NCBI GenBank assembly: GCA_019309685.1
Contig: JAFDFT010000020.1
Location: 1 to 14,435, forward strand
From: Deltaproteobacteria bacterium
Lineage (GTDB): Bacteria; Desulfobacterota; Desulfobacteria; Desulfobacterales; JAABPS01
Length of the DNA: 14,435 nt
Direction: 5' to 3'
Shown piece after piece: positions 8,114 to 14,324 of this stretch. Both the position numbers and the translations under genes were made by a program. The number at the start of each line of letters is the position of its first letter. Position 1 is the first letter of the stretch. Under the pieces are notes generated by a model. It was given only the letters and a program-made list of their open reading frames with translations, was not told the DNA's origin and searched no databases.

Positions 8114-8674
8114 ATGACTGAAGAGGAAAAAACGACTGAAGATGAAAAAGTAGTCGAAGAAGGTAAAGCTGCTGAAGAAAGTAAGAAGCTCGAAGAAGAT
8201 AAGAGCGCTGAAGAAGGCAAGACTGTTGAAGAAGGCGAGAAGCCAGATGCAGGTAAGAAGGCTGAAAAAAGTGAGAAAACCGAAGAGGATAAAAGCGCTG
8301 TAGATGGTAAAGCTGCGGAAGAAAGCGAGAAACAAGAGGAAAGTAAAAAGACTGAATCAAGTAAAAAGAGTGACGAAAAACCTCTTGATAAAATGACAAT
8401 CAAGGAACTTAAGGAAATTGCCAAGGAAATTCCTGAAATCACCGGTGCCCACGGAATGAACAAACCGGACTTGCTAGCAACCATAAAAAAATCGAGAGGT
8501 ATCGAAGAAGCCCCCAAAAAGAAGAAAGATATTTCGTTATTAGACTTAAAGAAAAAAATAAAATCATTGAAAATTAAGAGAGAGGAAGCTCTTGCCTCGA
8601 AAGATAAAAAAATAGCGACGATTTTTAAACGCAAAATAGCAAGATTAAAAAAACGGACACGGCGGGCGGCTTAG
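8114..8674 (+). CDS. Lys/Glu-rich hexad-repeat protein with Rho_N-like domain
   Basis: A 186-residue, highly charged protein of unknown role. Residues 3-86 are fourteen consecutive hexads of the form E-E-x-K-x-x (for example EEGKAA, EESKKL, EEDKSA), predicted as a long charged helix. Residues about 90-126 (PLDKMTIKELKEIAKEIPEITGAHGMNKPDLLATIKK) resemble the Rho termination factor N-terminal domain, a small SAP-like helical fold that binds nucleic acid. The last 50 residues are strongly basic, ending KRKIARLKKRTRRAA. There is no signal peptide or membrane segment, so it should be cytoplasmic. It is not Rho itself: the RNA-binding cold-shock domain and the ATPase are absent. An AGGAG site precedes the ATG. 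The gene stands alone between gaps of 233 and 106 bp. A nucleoid- or RNA-associated role is plausible but inferred. Confidence 0.85.
   Translation: MTEEEKTTEDEKVVEEGKAAEESKKLEEDKSAEEGKTVEEGEKPDAGKKAEKSEKTEEDKSAVDGKAAEESEKQEESKKTESSKKSDEKPLDKMTIKELKEIAKEIPEITGAHGMNKPDLLATIKKSRGIEEAPKKKKDISLLDLKKKIKSLKIKREEALASKDKKIATIFKRKIARLKKRTRRAA
8120..8371 (+). repeat. Degenerate 18-bp tandem repeat coding for EExKxx hexads
   Basis: Fourteen in-frame units of 18 bp encode the hexad array of the Lys/Glu-rich protein. The units are diverged at the DNA level, mixing GAA/GAG and AAA/AAG and varying in the last two codons, but the acidic pair and the lysine recur at the same phase. EEDKSA occurs twice (residues 27-32 and 57-62). 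Such arrays can expand or shrink by slippage or unequal recombination. Confidence 0.75.
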
Positions 8675-8780
8675 TTCTATATTGCAAACATTTTGGATGC
8701 CTTTATGTAAAAATTAATGCCGTTTTTTAAAATAATTTAGATCAAGCCGTTTCCGTATAAAATTAATATGAAAGATCCAA

Positions 8781-9731
8781 ATGGCTTCTTCTCATTCAAC
8801 TGATCTTATAAAGTCCTTTGTAGAATCTCTTCTGTCTGAAAAAGGATTTTCGGAAAGCACCTATCGTGCTTATTCAAAAGATCTAATTGAATTTGCCCAA
8901 TTTGTCATCAAGGAGGCGTCTTCAGGAAATAGAAGGGGAAATGGGCATTCCCAATTTAATCCCATAAGTGTTGATGTCCTAAAAGTAAGAGCATATCTCG
9001 GTTTTTTGCACAAAAAGAACAAAAAATCGACCATCGCCCGTAAACTTTCAGCGATACGTTCTTTTTTTCGGTACCTGGTAAGGCATGGCCATATACAGGA
9101 AAATCCTGTTGATCAAGTTCTCACGCCGAAAACGGGAAAACCAATCCCTGTTTATCTTCCAATTGATGATATTTTCCGTTTGTTAGATTCAATTGAAACA
9201 GACACTCTGTTAGGAAAAAGAAACAGAGCTATATTTGAAACACTTTATTCAAGTGGTATAAGGGTGTCAGAGCTTTCAGGATTAAATGTACCGAATGTGG
9301 ATTTTCATAAAGGCACTGTTCGTGTGTTAGGAAAGGGCGGAAAAGAACGGATTGTACCTGTAGGAAAAACAGCCATAGATTCTATAGTAACCTACAGGAA
9401 AATGCTGCTAAGCGATGAAACTATAGAGAAAGAAAAAAAACAATATCTAAAAGACGGGGCTTTGTTTCTAAACAACAGAGGAGGGCGCCTAACTAACCGT
9501 TCTATTGCACGTATCCTTGCAAATGTAGCAAAAAAGAGCGGTCTTTTAACACCGGTGTCGCCTCATGCATTTAGGCATACATTTGCTACACATTTGCTCG
9601 ACGCGGGGGCGGATCTTAGAGTTGTGCAGGAACTTCTCGGCCATAAAAGTCTTTCAACGACTCAGAAATATACCCATGTTAGCATCGATCGGCTTATGGA
9701 AACCTATGACAAGGCTCATCCCAGACGATAA
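8781..9731 (+). CDS. xerC: Tyrosine recombinase XerC
   Basis: A 316-residue site-specific recombinase that, with a XerD partner, resolves chromosome dimers at dif. The N-terminal SAM-like DNA-binding domain (about 5-110) contains TYRAYSKDLIEF and STIARKLSAIRSFFRYL. The catalytic domain holds the complete tyrosine recombinase set: R161 (SSGIRVSE), K185 (GKGGKER), H262 and R265 (HAFRHTFATHLL), H288 (ELLGHKS) and the nucleophile Y297 (TQKYTH). A Gly/Asn/Ser-rich loop at about 46-60 is an insertion in the first domain. The position directly before hslVU is the classic xerC(codV)-hslV-hslU arrangement, so this is the housekeeping recombinase rather than a phage integrase. The ATG at 8781 has no strong ribosome site. 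No MITE-like target or phage gene is adjacent other than the element at 9745. Confidence 0.94.
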   Translation: MASSHSTDLIKSFVESLLSEKGFSESTYRAYSKDLIEFAQFVIKEASSGNRRGNGHSQFNPISVDVLKVRAYLGFLHKKNKKSTIARKLSAIRSFFRYLVRHGHIQENPVDQVLTPKTGKPIPVYLPIDDIFRLLDSIETDTLLGKRNRAIFETLYSSGIRVSELSGLNVPNVDFHKGTVRVLGKGGKERIVPVGKTAIDSIVTYRKMLLSDETIEKEKKQYLKDGALFLNNRGGRLTNRSIARILANVAKKSGLLTPVSPHAFRHTFATHLLDAGADLRVVQELLGHKSLSTTQKYTHVSIDRLMETYDKAHPRR

Positions 9732-9773
9732 CGAAGTTATTATGACCTGAATTTTGCACGAATTGGAGGCTTT

Positions 9774-9843
9774 CATATGCAAGGCATCTAAGGGTGAAAC
9801 CATAGTTTTGAACTATTGTGATCCTTTAGTAACACGGCATATG
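9774..9843 (+). ncRNA. Candidate structured RNA domain inside element copy 2
   Basis: Three nested stems can be drawn. The outer one is CATATGC (9774-9780) with GCATATG (9837-9843). The middle one is CTAAGGG (9788-9794) with CCTTTAG (9823-9829), including one G-U pair. The inner one is ATAGTT (9802-9807) with AACTAT (9811-9816). Copy 1, read on the - strand, keeps the middle stem with different bases (CTAGGGG/CCCTTAG) and an inner stem ATAG-TGAA-CTAT, and replaces the outer stem by GCTGC/GCAGC. Each copy's middle stem contains one G-U pair in this orientation that would be a C-A mismatch on the other strand. Transcription is not shown by the sequence alone. A HEARO/omega-RNA-like identity is a possibility from memory only. 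Confidence 0.45.
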
Positions 9844-9852
9844 GGAGTCTCC

Positions 9853-9904
9853 GGTTCGCCCATAAGGTGAAAATTGATGAGAAAAATAGACGAACCCTTT
9901 TTTT
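9853..9904 (+). terminator. Terminator-like hairpin with T-run in copy 2, weak
   Basis: GGTTCG (9853-9858) can pair with CGAACC (9891-9896), and seven T residues follow at 9898-9904. The loop of 32 bases is long and the stem only 6 bp, so any termination would be partial. The match is not preserved in copy 1. If active it would reduce read-through from xerC into hslVU. Confidence 0.25.
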
Positions 9905-10008
9905 GACATATGAGTAAAATGTTTCGACATTACAATATTGTTGGAACTAATATGATGATTCAACAAAACAGAATCTCATTAATTTTCATGCAAGATTCAG
10001 GTATGAAA

Positions 10009-10014
10009 AGGAGG
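10009..10014 (+). promoter_or_regulatory. Ribosome binding site of hslV
   Basis: AGGAGG lies 6 bp before the ATG at 10021 and fixes the hslV start. It sits just outside the right-hand target duplication of the inserted element, so the insertion spared translation signals. Confidence 0.85.
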
Positions 10015-10020
10015 TAAAAA

Positions 10021-10551
10021 ATGAAACCTCATGGAACAACCATATTGGCTGTTCGCCATAAAGGAAAGGCTGTGGTAGCTGGTGATGGGCAGGTTACACT
10101 AAACGCTACAATTATAAAGCACCGTGCGAAAAAAGTAAGAAGAATATACAATGATAACATCATTGTCGGGTTTGCAGGCGCCACAGCAGACGCCTTAAAT
10201 CTTTATGAACGTTTGGAAGCAAAGTTGGAAAGATATAACGGAAACTTGATGCGCAGCGCTGTTGAATTAGCCAGGGATTGGCGAACTGATAAATACCTGA
10301 GAAATCTGGATGCGATAATGATTGCTGTTGATGAGAAATCGATATTTCTCATATCAGGCAGTGGAGATGTGATTGAACCAGATGAGGATTTAATTGGCAT
10401 AGGCTCTGGCGGCTCAGTCGCTCAGGCCGCGGCCACCGCACTGGTTCGTCATTCCAATTTGAGTGCAAAAGAAATTGCGGAAGCTGCGATGAAGATAGCG
10501 GCGTCTATTTGTATATATACAAACGACGATATAACAATAGAAGAAATTTAA
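10021..10551 (+). CDS. hslV: ATP-dependent protease peptidase subunit HslV (ClpQ)
   Basis: A 176-residue proteasome-like threonine peptidase that forms the double-hexamer core degraded into by HslU in the cytosol. The mature N-terminus is T6 in HGTTILAVRHKG, the catalytic nucleophile. The five-residue leader MKPHG must be removed autocatalytically, unlike in E. coli where only Met precedes the Thr. The blocks VVAGDGQVTL, KVRRIYNDNIIVGFAGATADAL, LARDWRTDKYLRNLDA and GIGSGGSVAQAAATAL are family hallmarks, with the expected Gly-rich nucleophile surroundings and full length. It lies 43 bp before hslU, its obligate partner. In many bacteria the pair is heat-induced, but no sigma-32-type promoter is apparent upstream here. 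Confidence 0.97.
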   Translation: MKPHGTTILAVRHKGKAVVAGDGQVTLNATIIKHRAKKVRRIYNDNIIVGFAGATADALNLYERLEAKLERYNGNLMRSAVELARDWRTDKYLRNLDAIMIAVDEKSIFLISGSGDVIEPDEDLIGIGSGGSVAQAAATALVRHSNLSAKEIAEAAMKIAASICIYTNDDITIEEI

Positions 10552-10594
10552 GATAAAGAGATTAAATGAAAAATAGTTGTGGTGATTTATAATA

Positions 10595-11974
10595 ATGACT
10601 GTACAGAATCTAAAACCAGCAGAGATTGTAGAAGAGCTTGACAAGTATATCATCGGACAAGATAAAGCAAAGCGGTCTGTCTCGATAGCACTTAGAAATC
10701 GATGGCGCAGGCAGCAGGTGCATGAAGACCTTCGTGATGAAATCGCGCCAAAAAACATTATACTTATTGGTCCTACGGGTGTTGGAAAAACGGAAATAGC
10801 GAGAAGACTTTCAAAGCTTACGGATTCGCCTTTTAGTAAAGTTGAAGCTTCTAAATTTACAGAGGTAGGATATGTGGGCAGAGATGTTGAATCAATGGTA
10901 CGGGATCTTCTTGAAATAACAATAAACAAGGTAAAGTCCATTGAGCAGGAAAAAGTAAAAGAAAAGGCCGCACTGATTGCGGAAGAGAGAATTTTGGATA
11001 TTTTGCTTCCAAAACAGGAGACCCAGAAAACATGGGAAGAACCTAATTCAAATGATGAAAAGATAACGCCTGTTGATGAAAAAAATGATCAAGAAACATC
11101 AACCCGGGGAAAACTTAGAGATATGCTCCGCAAAGGAAAACTAAATGATAGATATATTGATATAGATCTGCAGGATCGTTCAATGCCCGTTGTAGAGATT
11201 TTTTCCAATGTCGGTATGGAAGAGATGGGTATAAATTTTAAAGAGATGTTTGGCAATATTATGCCAAAAGGCTCAAAAAAACGTAAGGTAAAGGTGGGTG
11301 AGGCTTTGTCCATTTTGTCGAATGAGGAAGCCCAAAACCTTGTGGATATGGATAAAGTTGTCGGCAAGGGTATTGAAAAGGTTGAGCAATCTGGCATTAT
11401 TTTTCTTGATGAAATAGACAAAATCGCCGGAAAAGATCATTCCCATGGGCCTGACGTGTCAAGAGAAGGTGTGCAAAGAGATCTTCTCCCTATTGTAGAA
11501 GGATTTAATGTAAATACAAAGTACGGTCCGGTAAAGACGGATCATGTCCTTTTTATAGGATCCGGAGCGTTTCACACGGCAAAGCCTTCAGATTTGATAC
11601 CTGAACTTCAGGGACGGTTCCCCATTCGTGTAGAACTTAATTCTCTTGGTAAAGATGAATTTATTCGAATACTGACAGAACCTAAGAACGCATTAATTTT
11701 GCAGTATATGGCGCTTTTGAAAACCGAAGGTGTGGATGTTGTTTTTACAGATGATGCTATTGAAAGCATTTCACTCATTGCGGAGGAAGTGAACAATCTA
11801 ACAGAGAATATCGGCGCAAGAAGACTCCACACAATTATGGAGTGCCTTTTAGAAGATGTGCTTTTCGATGCGCCGGACATGAAAGGCGAAAAGATAACGA
11901 TAGATAAAGATTACGTAAATGAGAAATTAAAAGATATAAAAGATGATGAAGATCTAAGCAGGTATATTCTGTAG
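10595..11974 (+). CDS. hslU: ATP-dependent protease ATPase subunit HslU (ClpY)
   Basis: A 459-residue AAA+ unfoldase that recognises, unfolds and threads proteins into HslV. Walker A is GPTGVGKT (59-66), the pore loop is GYVG (92-95), and Walker B is IIFLDE (268-273). The intermediate (I) domain runs from about 105 to 245, with a charged, low-complexity stretch at about 140-170. The arginine-containing LQGRFPIRVEL block and the sensor-2 helix NIGARRLHT follow. The C-terminus EDLSRYIL resembles the tail that inserts between HslV subunits to activate them, so the two subunits should be compatible. The ATG at 10595 has no strong ribosome site. argB begins 16 bp after the stop, so the protease and arginine genes are probably on one transcript. 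Confidence 0.97.
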   Translation: MTVQNLKPAEIVEELDKYIIGQDKAKRSVSIALRNRWRRQQVHEDLRDEIAPKNIILIGPTGVGKTEIARRLSKLTDSPFSKVEASKFTEVGYVGRDVESMVRDLLEITINKVKSIEQEKVKEKAALIAEERILDILLPKQETQKTWEEPNSNDEKITPVDEKNDQETSTRGKLRDMLRKGKLNDRYIDIDLQDRSMPVVEIFSNVGMEEMGINFKEMFGNIMPKGSKKRKVKVGEALSILSNEEAQNLVDMDKVVGKGIEKVEQSGIIFLDEIDKIAGKDHSHGPDVSREGVQRDLLPIVEGFNVNTKYGPVKTDHVLFIGSGAFHTAKPSDLIPELQGRFPIRVELNSLGKDEFIRILTEPKNALILQYMALLKTEGVDVVFTDDAIESISLIAEEVNNLTENIGARRLHTIMECLLEDVLFDAPDMKGEKITIDKDYVNEKLKDIKDDEDLSRYIL

Positions 11975-11990
11975 AAAAATTGAGGAAAAA

Positions 11991-12866
11991 ATGACAGCAA
12001 ATGTTTCGGACATCCTTATAGAGGCTTTACCCTACATCCGACGTTTTTCCGGGACCACGATTGTTATTAAGTATGGTGGTCACGCGATGGTTGATAGGCA
12101 GTTAGGGGATGCTTTTGCACAGGATATCGCGCTGCTTAAATTTGTGGGAATAAATCCGGTGATAGTACATGGCGGTGGTCCTCAAATTAACGATGTTCTG
12201 GAAAAAATGGGTATTCAATCAACATTTGTTAAGGGGTTAAGGGTTACAGACGGACCTACAATGGATGTTGTGGAGATGGTGCTTGGTGGAAAAGTAAATA
12301 AGGATATTGTGGCGCAAATAAATCAGCAGGGAGGAAAGGCTGTCGGTCTTAGCGGAAAAGATGGCACAATGATATTGGCCCAAAAAATGAATTTCATACA
12401 ACGCAAACAAGAGAATCAACCTCCTGAAATATTAGATCCTGGCCATGTCGGAGAGGTCAAGCATGTAAATCCAGAAGCAATGCACACATTAATGGGTGAA
12501 GGTTTCATACCTGTTATCGCGCCGATTGGTGTAGACGAGTCAGGAGAGACATATAATATCAATGCAGATCATGTGGCCAGTAAAATTGCCATAGCCCTTT
12601 CAGCGAGACGGCTGATTTTGCTGACAGATGTTGATGGGGTGCTTGACTCTGACGGTTCACTGATTTCCTCTATCCGTATAGAAGATGTAAAAAAAAGGAT
12701 AGAGAGCAAGAGGATATCAGGCGGTATGATACCGAAAATGGAATGCGCAATTGAGGCTTTGCAAAACGGTGTTGAAAAGGCACCCATTATTAATGGCACA
12801 AAAAGTCATTCCATTTTGCTGGAGCTTTTTACGGATACAGGAATCGGAACGGAAATCATCTTATGA
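11991..12866 (+). CDS. argB: Acetylglutamate kinase
   Basis: A 291-residue amino acid kinase that phosphorylates N-acetylglutamate in the second step of arginine synthesis. Visible motifs are KYGGHAM (27-33), VHGGGPQIN (59-67), GLRVTDGPTMDVVEMVLGGKVNKDIV, the ADHVASKIAIALSARRLILLTDVDGVL block and GGMIPKMECAIEAL. The N-terminal helix ALPYIRRF matches the mobile helix of arginine-inhibited, hexameric acetylglutamate kinases such as that of Pseudomonas aeruginosa. Feedback inhibition by arginine is therefore likely, though this is inferred. A GAGG site stands 7 bp before the ATG. It overlaps argD by 4 bp (ATGA), a stop-start junction that couples their translation. Confidence 0.96.
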   Translation: MTANVSDILIEALPYIRRFSGTTIVIKYGGHAMVDRQLGDAFAQDIALLKFVGINPVIVHGGGPQINDVLEKMGIQSTFVKGLRVTDGPTMDVVEMVLGGKVNKDIVAQINQQGGKAVGLSGKDGTMILAQKMNFIQRKQENQPPEILDPGHVGEVKHVNPEAMHTLMGEGFIPVIAPIGVDESGETYNINADHVASKIAIALSARRLILLTDVDGVLDSDGSLISSIRIEDVKKRIESKRISGGMIPKMECAIEALQNGVEKAPIINGTKSHSILLELFTDTGIGTEIIL

Positions 12867-14038
12867 GCAGTAAAATTATCGAGAATGCGGAGCTCTTTAT
12901 TGCAAACACGTATAAGAGGTTTCCTGTTGTATTTACCAAAGGAAGCGAGTGCACACTATGGGATTCTGAAGGAAACAGCTACATCGATTTTGTTTCCGGG
13001 ATTGCAGTGTGTAACCTTGGACACGCTCATCCGAAAATAGCAAAAGCACTCTGTGAGCAAGCCAAAAGTCTTTTGCATGTTTCCAATCTTTATTATACTG
13101 TTCCGCAGGTTGAGCTTGCCTCATGGCTTGTTAAAAATAGCTTTGCAGACAAAGTATTTTTCTGCAACAGCGGGGCGGAAGCCAATGAGGCGGCAATCAA
13201 GCTGGCACGAAAGTATGCCAAAGAAAAGATGGATGGGAAATTCAAAATCGTAGCCATGGATAATTCATTTCACGGCAGAACCATGGCAACATTATCAGCT
13301 ACAGGGCAGGAAAAAATAAAAATAGGTTTTGATCCGGTTCTTGAGGGTTTTGATTTCGCTCCGTTTAACGATATTGAAGCGATTCGAAAAAAAATTGGGC
13401 CAGCAACATGCGCGGTCCTGGTAGAACCCATTCAAGGCGAGGGAGGCGTTAAATGCCCGGATGAAAAATATTTTAAAGCACTTAGAAAAATTTGTGATAA
13501 AATAGGAATTTTACTCATATTTGATGAAATACAAACAGGTATGGGAAGGACCGGGAAGCTTTTTGCGTATGAGCATTATGGAGTGGAACCGGATATTATG
13601 ACACTGGCAAAGGCGCTTGGAAACGGTCTACCTATCGGGGCGATGCTTGCTAAGGAATCTGTCGCCCAAGCATTTGGACACGGATCTCATGCGTCCACAT
13701 TTGGCGGTACACCTATTGTTACTGCTGCATCCTTATCTGTCGCAGAAATATTTGAAAAAGATAATATTGTAGAAGCATGCCGTGAAACAGGGGAGTATTT
13801 TAAAGAAAAGTTGCTGCATCTAAAACAGAAAAAAGAAACAATTATAGATGTCAGGGGCAAAGGGCTTCTTTTAGGAATGAAGTTAGGCATAGAAGGGGAA
13901 CCTATTGTTAAAGAATGCATGGAAAAAGGTTTTCTGATTAATTGTGTGCAGGGGAATATTCTTCGATTTATCCCTCCATTGATAATAAAAATGGATGAAA
14001 TCGACGCATTGATAAAATGTTTGGATAAAATATTATGA
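12863..14038 (+). CDS. argD: Acetylornithine aminotransferase
   Basis: A 391-residue class-III, pyridoxal-phosphate-dependent aminotransferase that converts N-acetylglutamate semialdehyde and glutamate to N-acetylornithine; the same enzyme often serves lysine synthesis. SGAEANEAAIKLAR (103-116) binds the cofactor phosphate, SFHGRTMATLSATGQ (135-149) provides the ring-stacking region, and D221 in FDEIQTGMGRTG contacts the pyridine nitrogen. K250 in LAKALGNGLPIGAM is the Schiff-base lysine, and STFGGTP closes the active site from the neighbouring subunit. Length is typical. Translation starts within the last codons of argB. A 286-bp gap separates it from the argF start, which is unusually long for this otherwise compact cluster. 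Ornithine aminotransferase is the nearest alternative, but the context decides for ArgD. Confidence 0.96.
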   Translation: MSSKIIENAELFIANTYKRFPVVFTKGSECTLWDSEGNSYIDFVSGIAVCNLGHAHPKIAKALCEQAKSLLHVSNLYYTVPQVELASWLVKNSFADKVFFCNSGAEANEAAIKLARKYAKEKMDGKFKIVAMDNSFHGRTMATLSATGQEKIKIGFDPVLEGFDFAPFNDIEAIRKKIGPATCAVLVEPIQGEGGVKCPDEKYFKALRKICDKIGILLIFDEIQTGMGRTGKLFAYEHYGVEPDIMTLAKALGNGLPIGAMLAKESVAQAFGHGSHASTFGGTPIVTAASLSVAEIFEKDNIVEACRETGEYFKEKLLHLKQKKETIIDVRGKGLLLGMKLGIEGEPIVKECMEKGFLINCVQGNILRFIPPLIIKMDEIDALIKCLDKIL

Positions 14039-14095
14039 TAAGAATTGTTATATCGGAAATAAACTATGAGTATCTCCAGAAGAATAGATGACCAT

Positions 14096-14126
14096 AAAAG
14101 GATCCAAGGGGTCAAGGATTAAAGTG
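14096..14126 (+). repeat. Left arm of facing 8-bp repeat arrays
   Basis: Three successive 8-bp units, GGATCCAA, GGGGTCAA and GGATTAAA, begin after a short A-run and end in GTG. The array is roughly the reverse complement of the right arm (14216-14247), with most differences being transitions. It lies in the argD-argF gap and has no coding sense. Confidence 0.5.
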
Positions 14127-14215
14127 AATGATTTAAAAGCTTTCACGTTTTAAAAAAACTATTTAAAGGGTTGAAAAAAAAGATAAATAAAATTTATAAA
14201 AACACTAAAAACAGA

Positions 14216-14247
14216 CACTTGAACCCTAGAATCCCTGAACCCTTTTT
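14216..14247 (-). repeat. Right arm of facing 8-bp repeat arrays
   Basis: After CAC come the units TTGAACCC, TAGAATCC and CTGAACCC, followed by five T residues. Read on the - strand this gives GGGTTCAG-type units matching the left arm, with about 23 of 31 positions equal by eye. The CCCTTTTT end also pairs with AAAGGGTT at 14165-14172, so an arrangement as a weak terminator is possible but not compelling. Confidence 0.5.
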
Positions 14248-14324
14248 ATAATTATCAGAAGGTAGAAAATAACAGATAAATTAATATTTTGATGAAGTAA
14301 AAAATACCGATACTAGAGGAAGTT

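Larger units (their letters stand above)
9745..10002 (+). mobile_element. MITE-like non-autonomous element, copy 2 (258 bp)
   Basis: This element is bounded by ACCTGAATTTTGCACG (9745-9760) and CATGCAAGATTCAGGT (9987-10002), which are imperfect inverted repeats of each other. ATG lies directly on both sides (9742-9744 and 10003-10005), a perfect 3-bp target duplication. It is the inverted, diverged partner of 1793-2076. Removing it with one ATG leaves only 28 bp between the xerC stop and the hslV start, a normal operon gap, so it evidently inserted into an existing operon. It ends 18 bp before the hslV start and leaves that gene's ribosome site outside the element. It encodes no protein of note. 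The part at 9774-9843 folds into a nested stem-loop. Confidence 0.82.
14039..14324. other. argD-argF intergenic region, 286 bp
   Basis: This very AT-rich stretch holds no ORF I would support. Besides the facing repeat arrays it contains a small inverted pair GTGAA/TTCAC (14124-14128 and 14142-14146 by eye). A purine-rich AGAGGAAG ribosome site lies at 14315-14322 before the argF start. I see no clear ARG box or sigma-70 promoter. Confidence 0.4.

Noticed and set aside
8089..8634. Long Ser/Phe-rich open frame on the - strand opposite the Lys/Glu-rich gene.
   Set aside because: Its composition is the mirror of the repetitive GAA/AAG codons on the other strand. The + strand gene has a ribosome site and a recognisable domain.
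8768..8803. An 11-codon ORF overlapping the start of xerC in another frame.
   Set aside because: It has no ribosome site and no feature of an attenuator or leader peptide. xerC itself has convincing coding signals from 8781.
9765..9791. GGAGG followed 7 bp later by ATG and a 4-codon ORF inside element copy 2.
   Set aside because: Copy 1 keeps the GGAGG but lacks the ATG, so the tiny ORF is not conserved.
11089..11421. Open frame on the - strand within hslU, and similar ones within argD, xerC and coaBC.
   Set aside because: Each lies inside a well-supported gene on the + strand and has no family motif or ribosome site.
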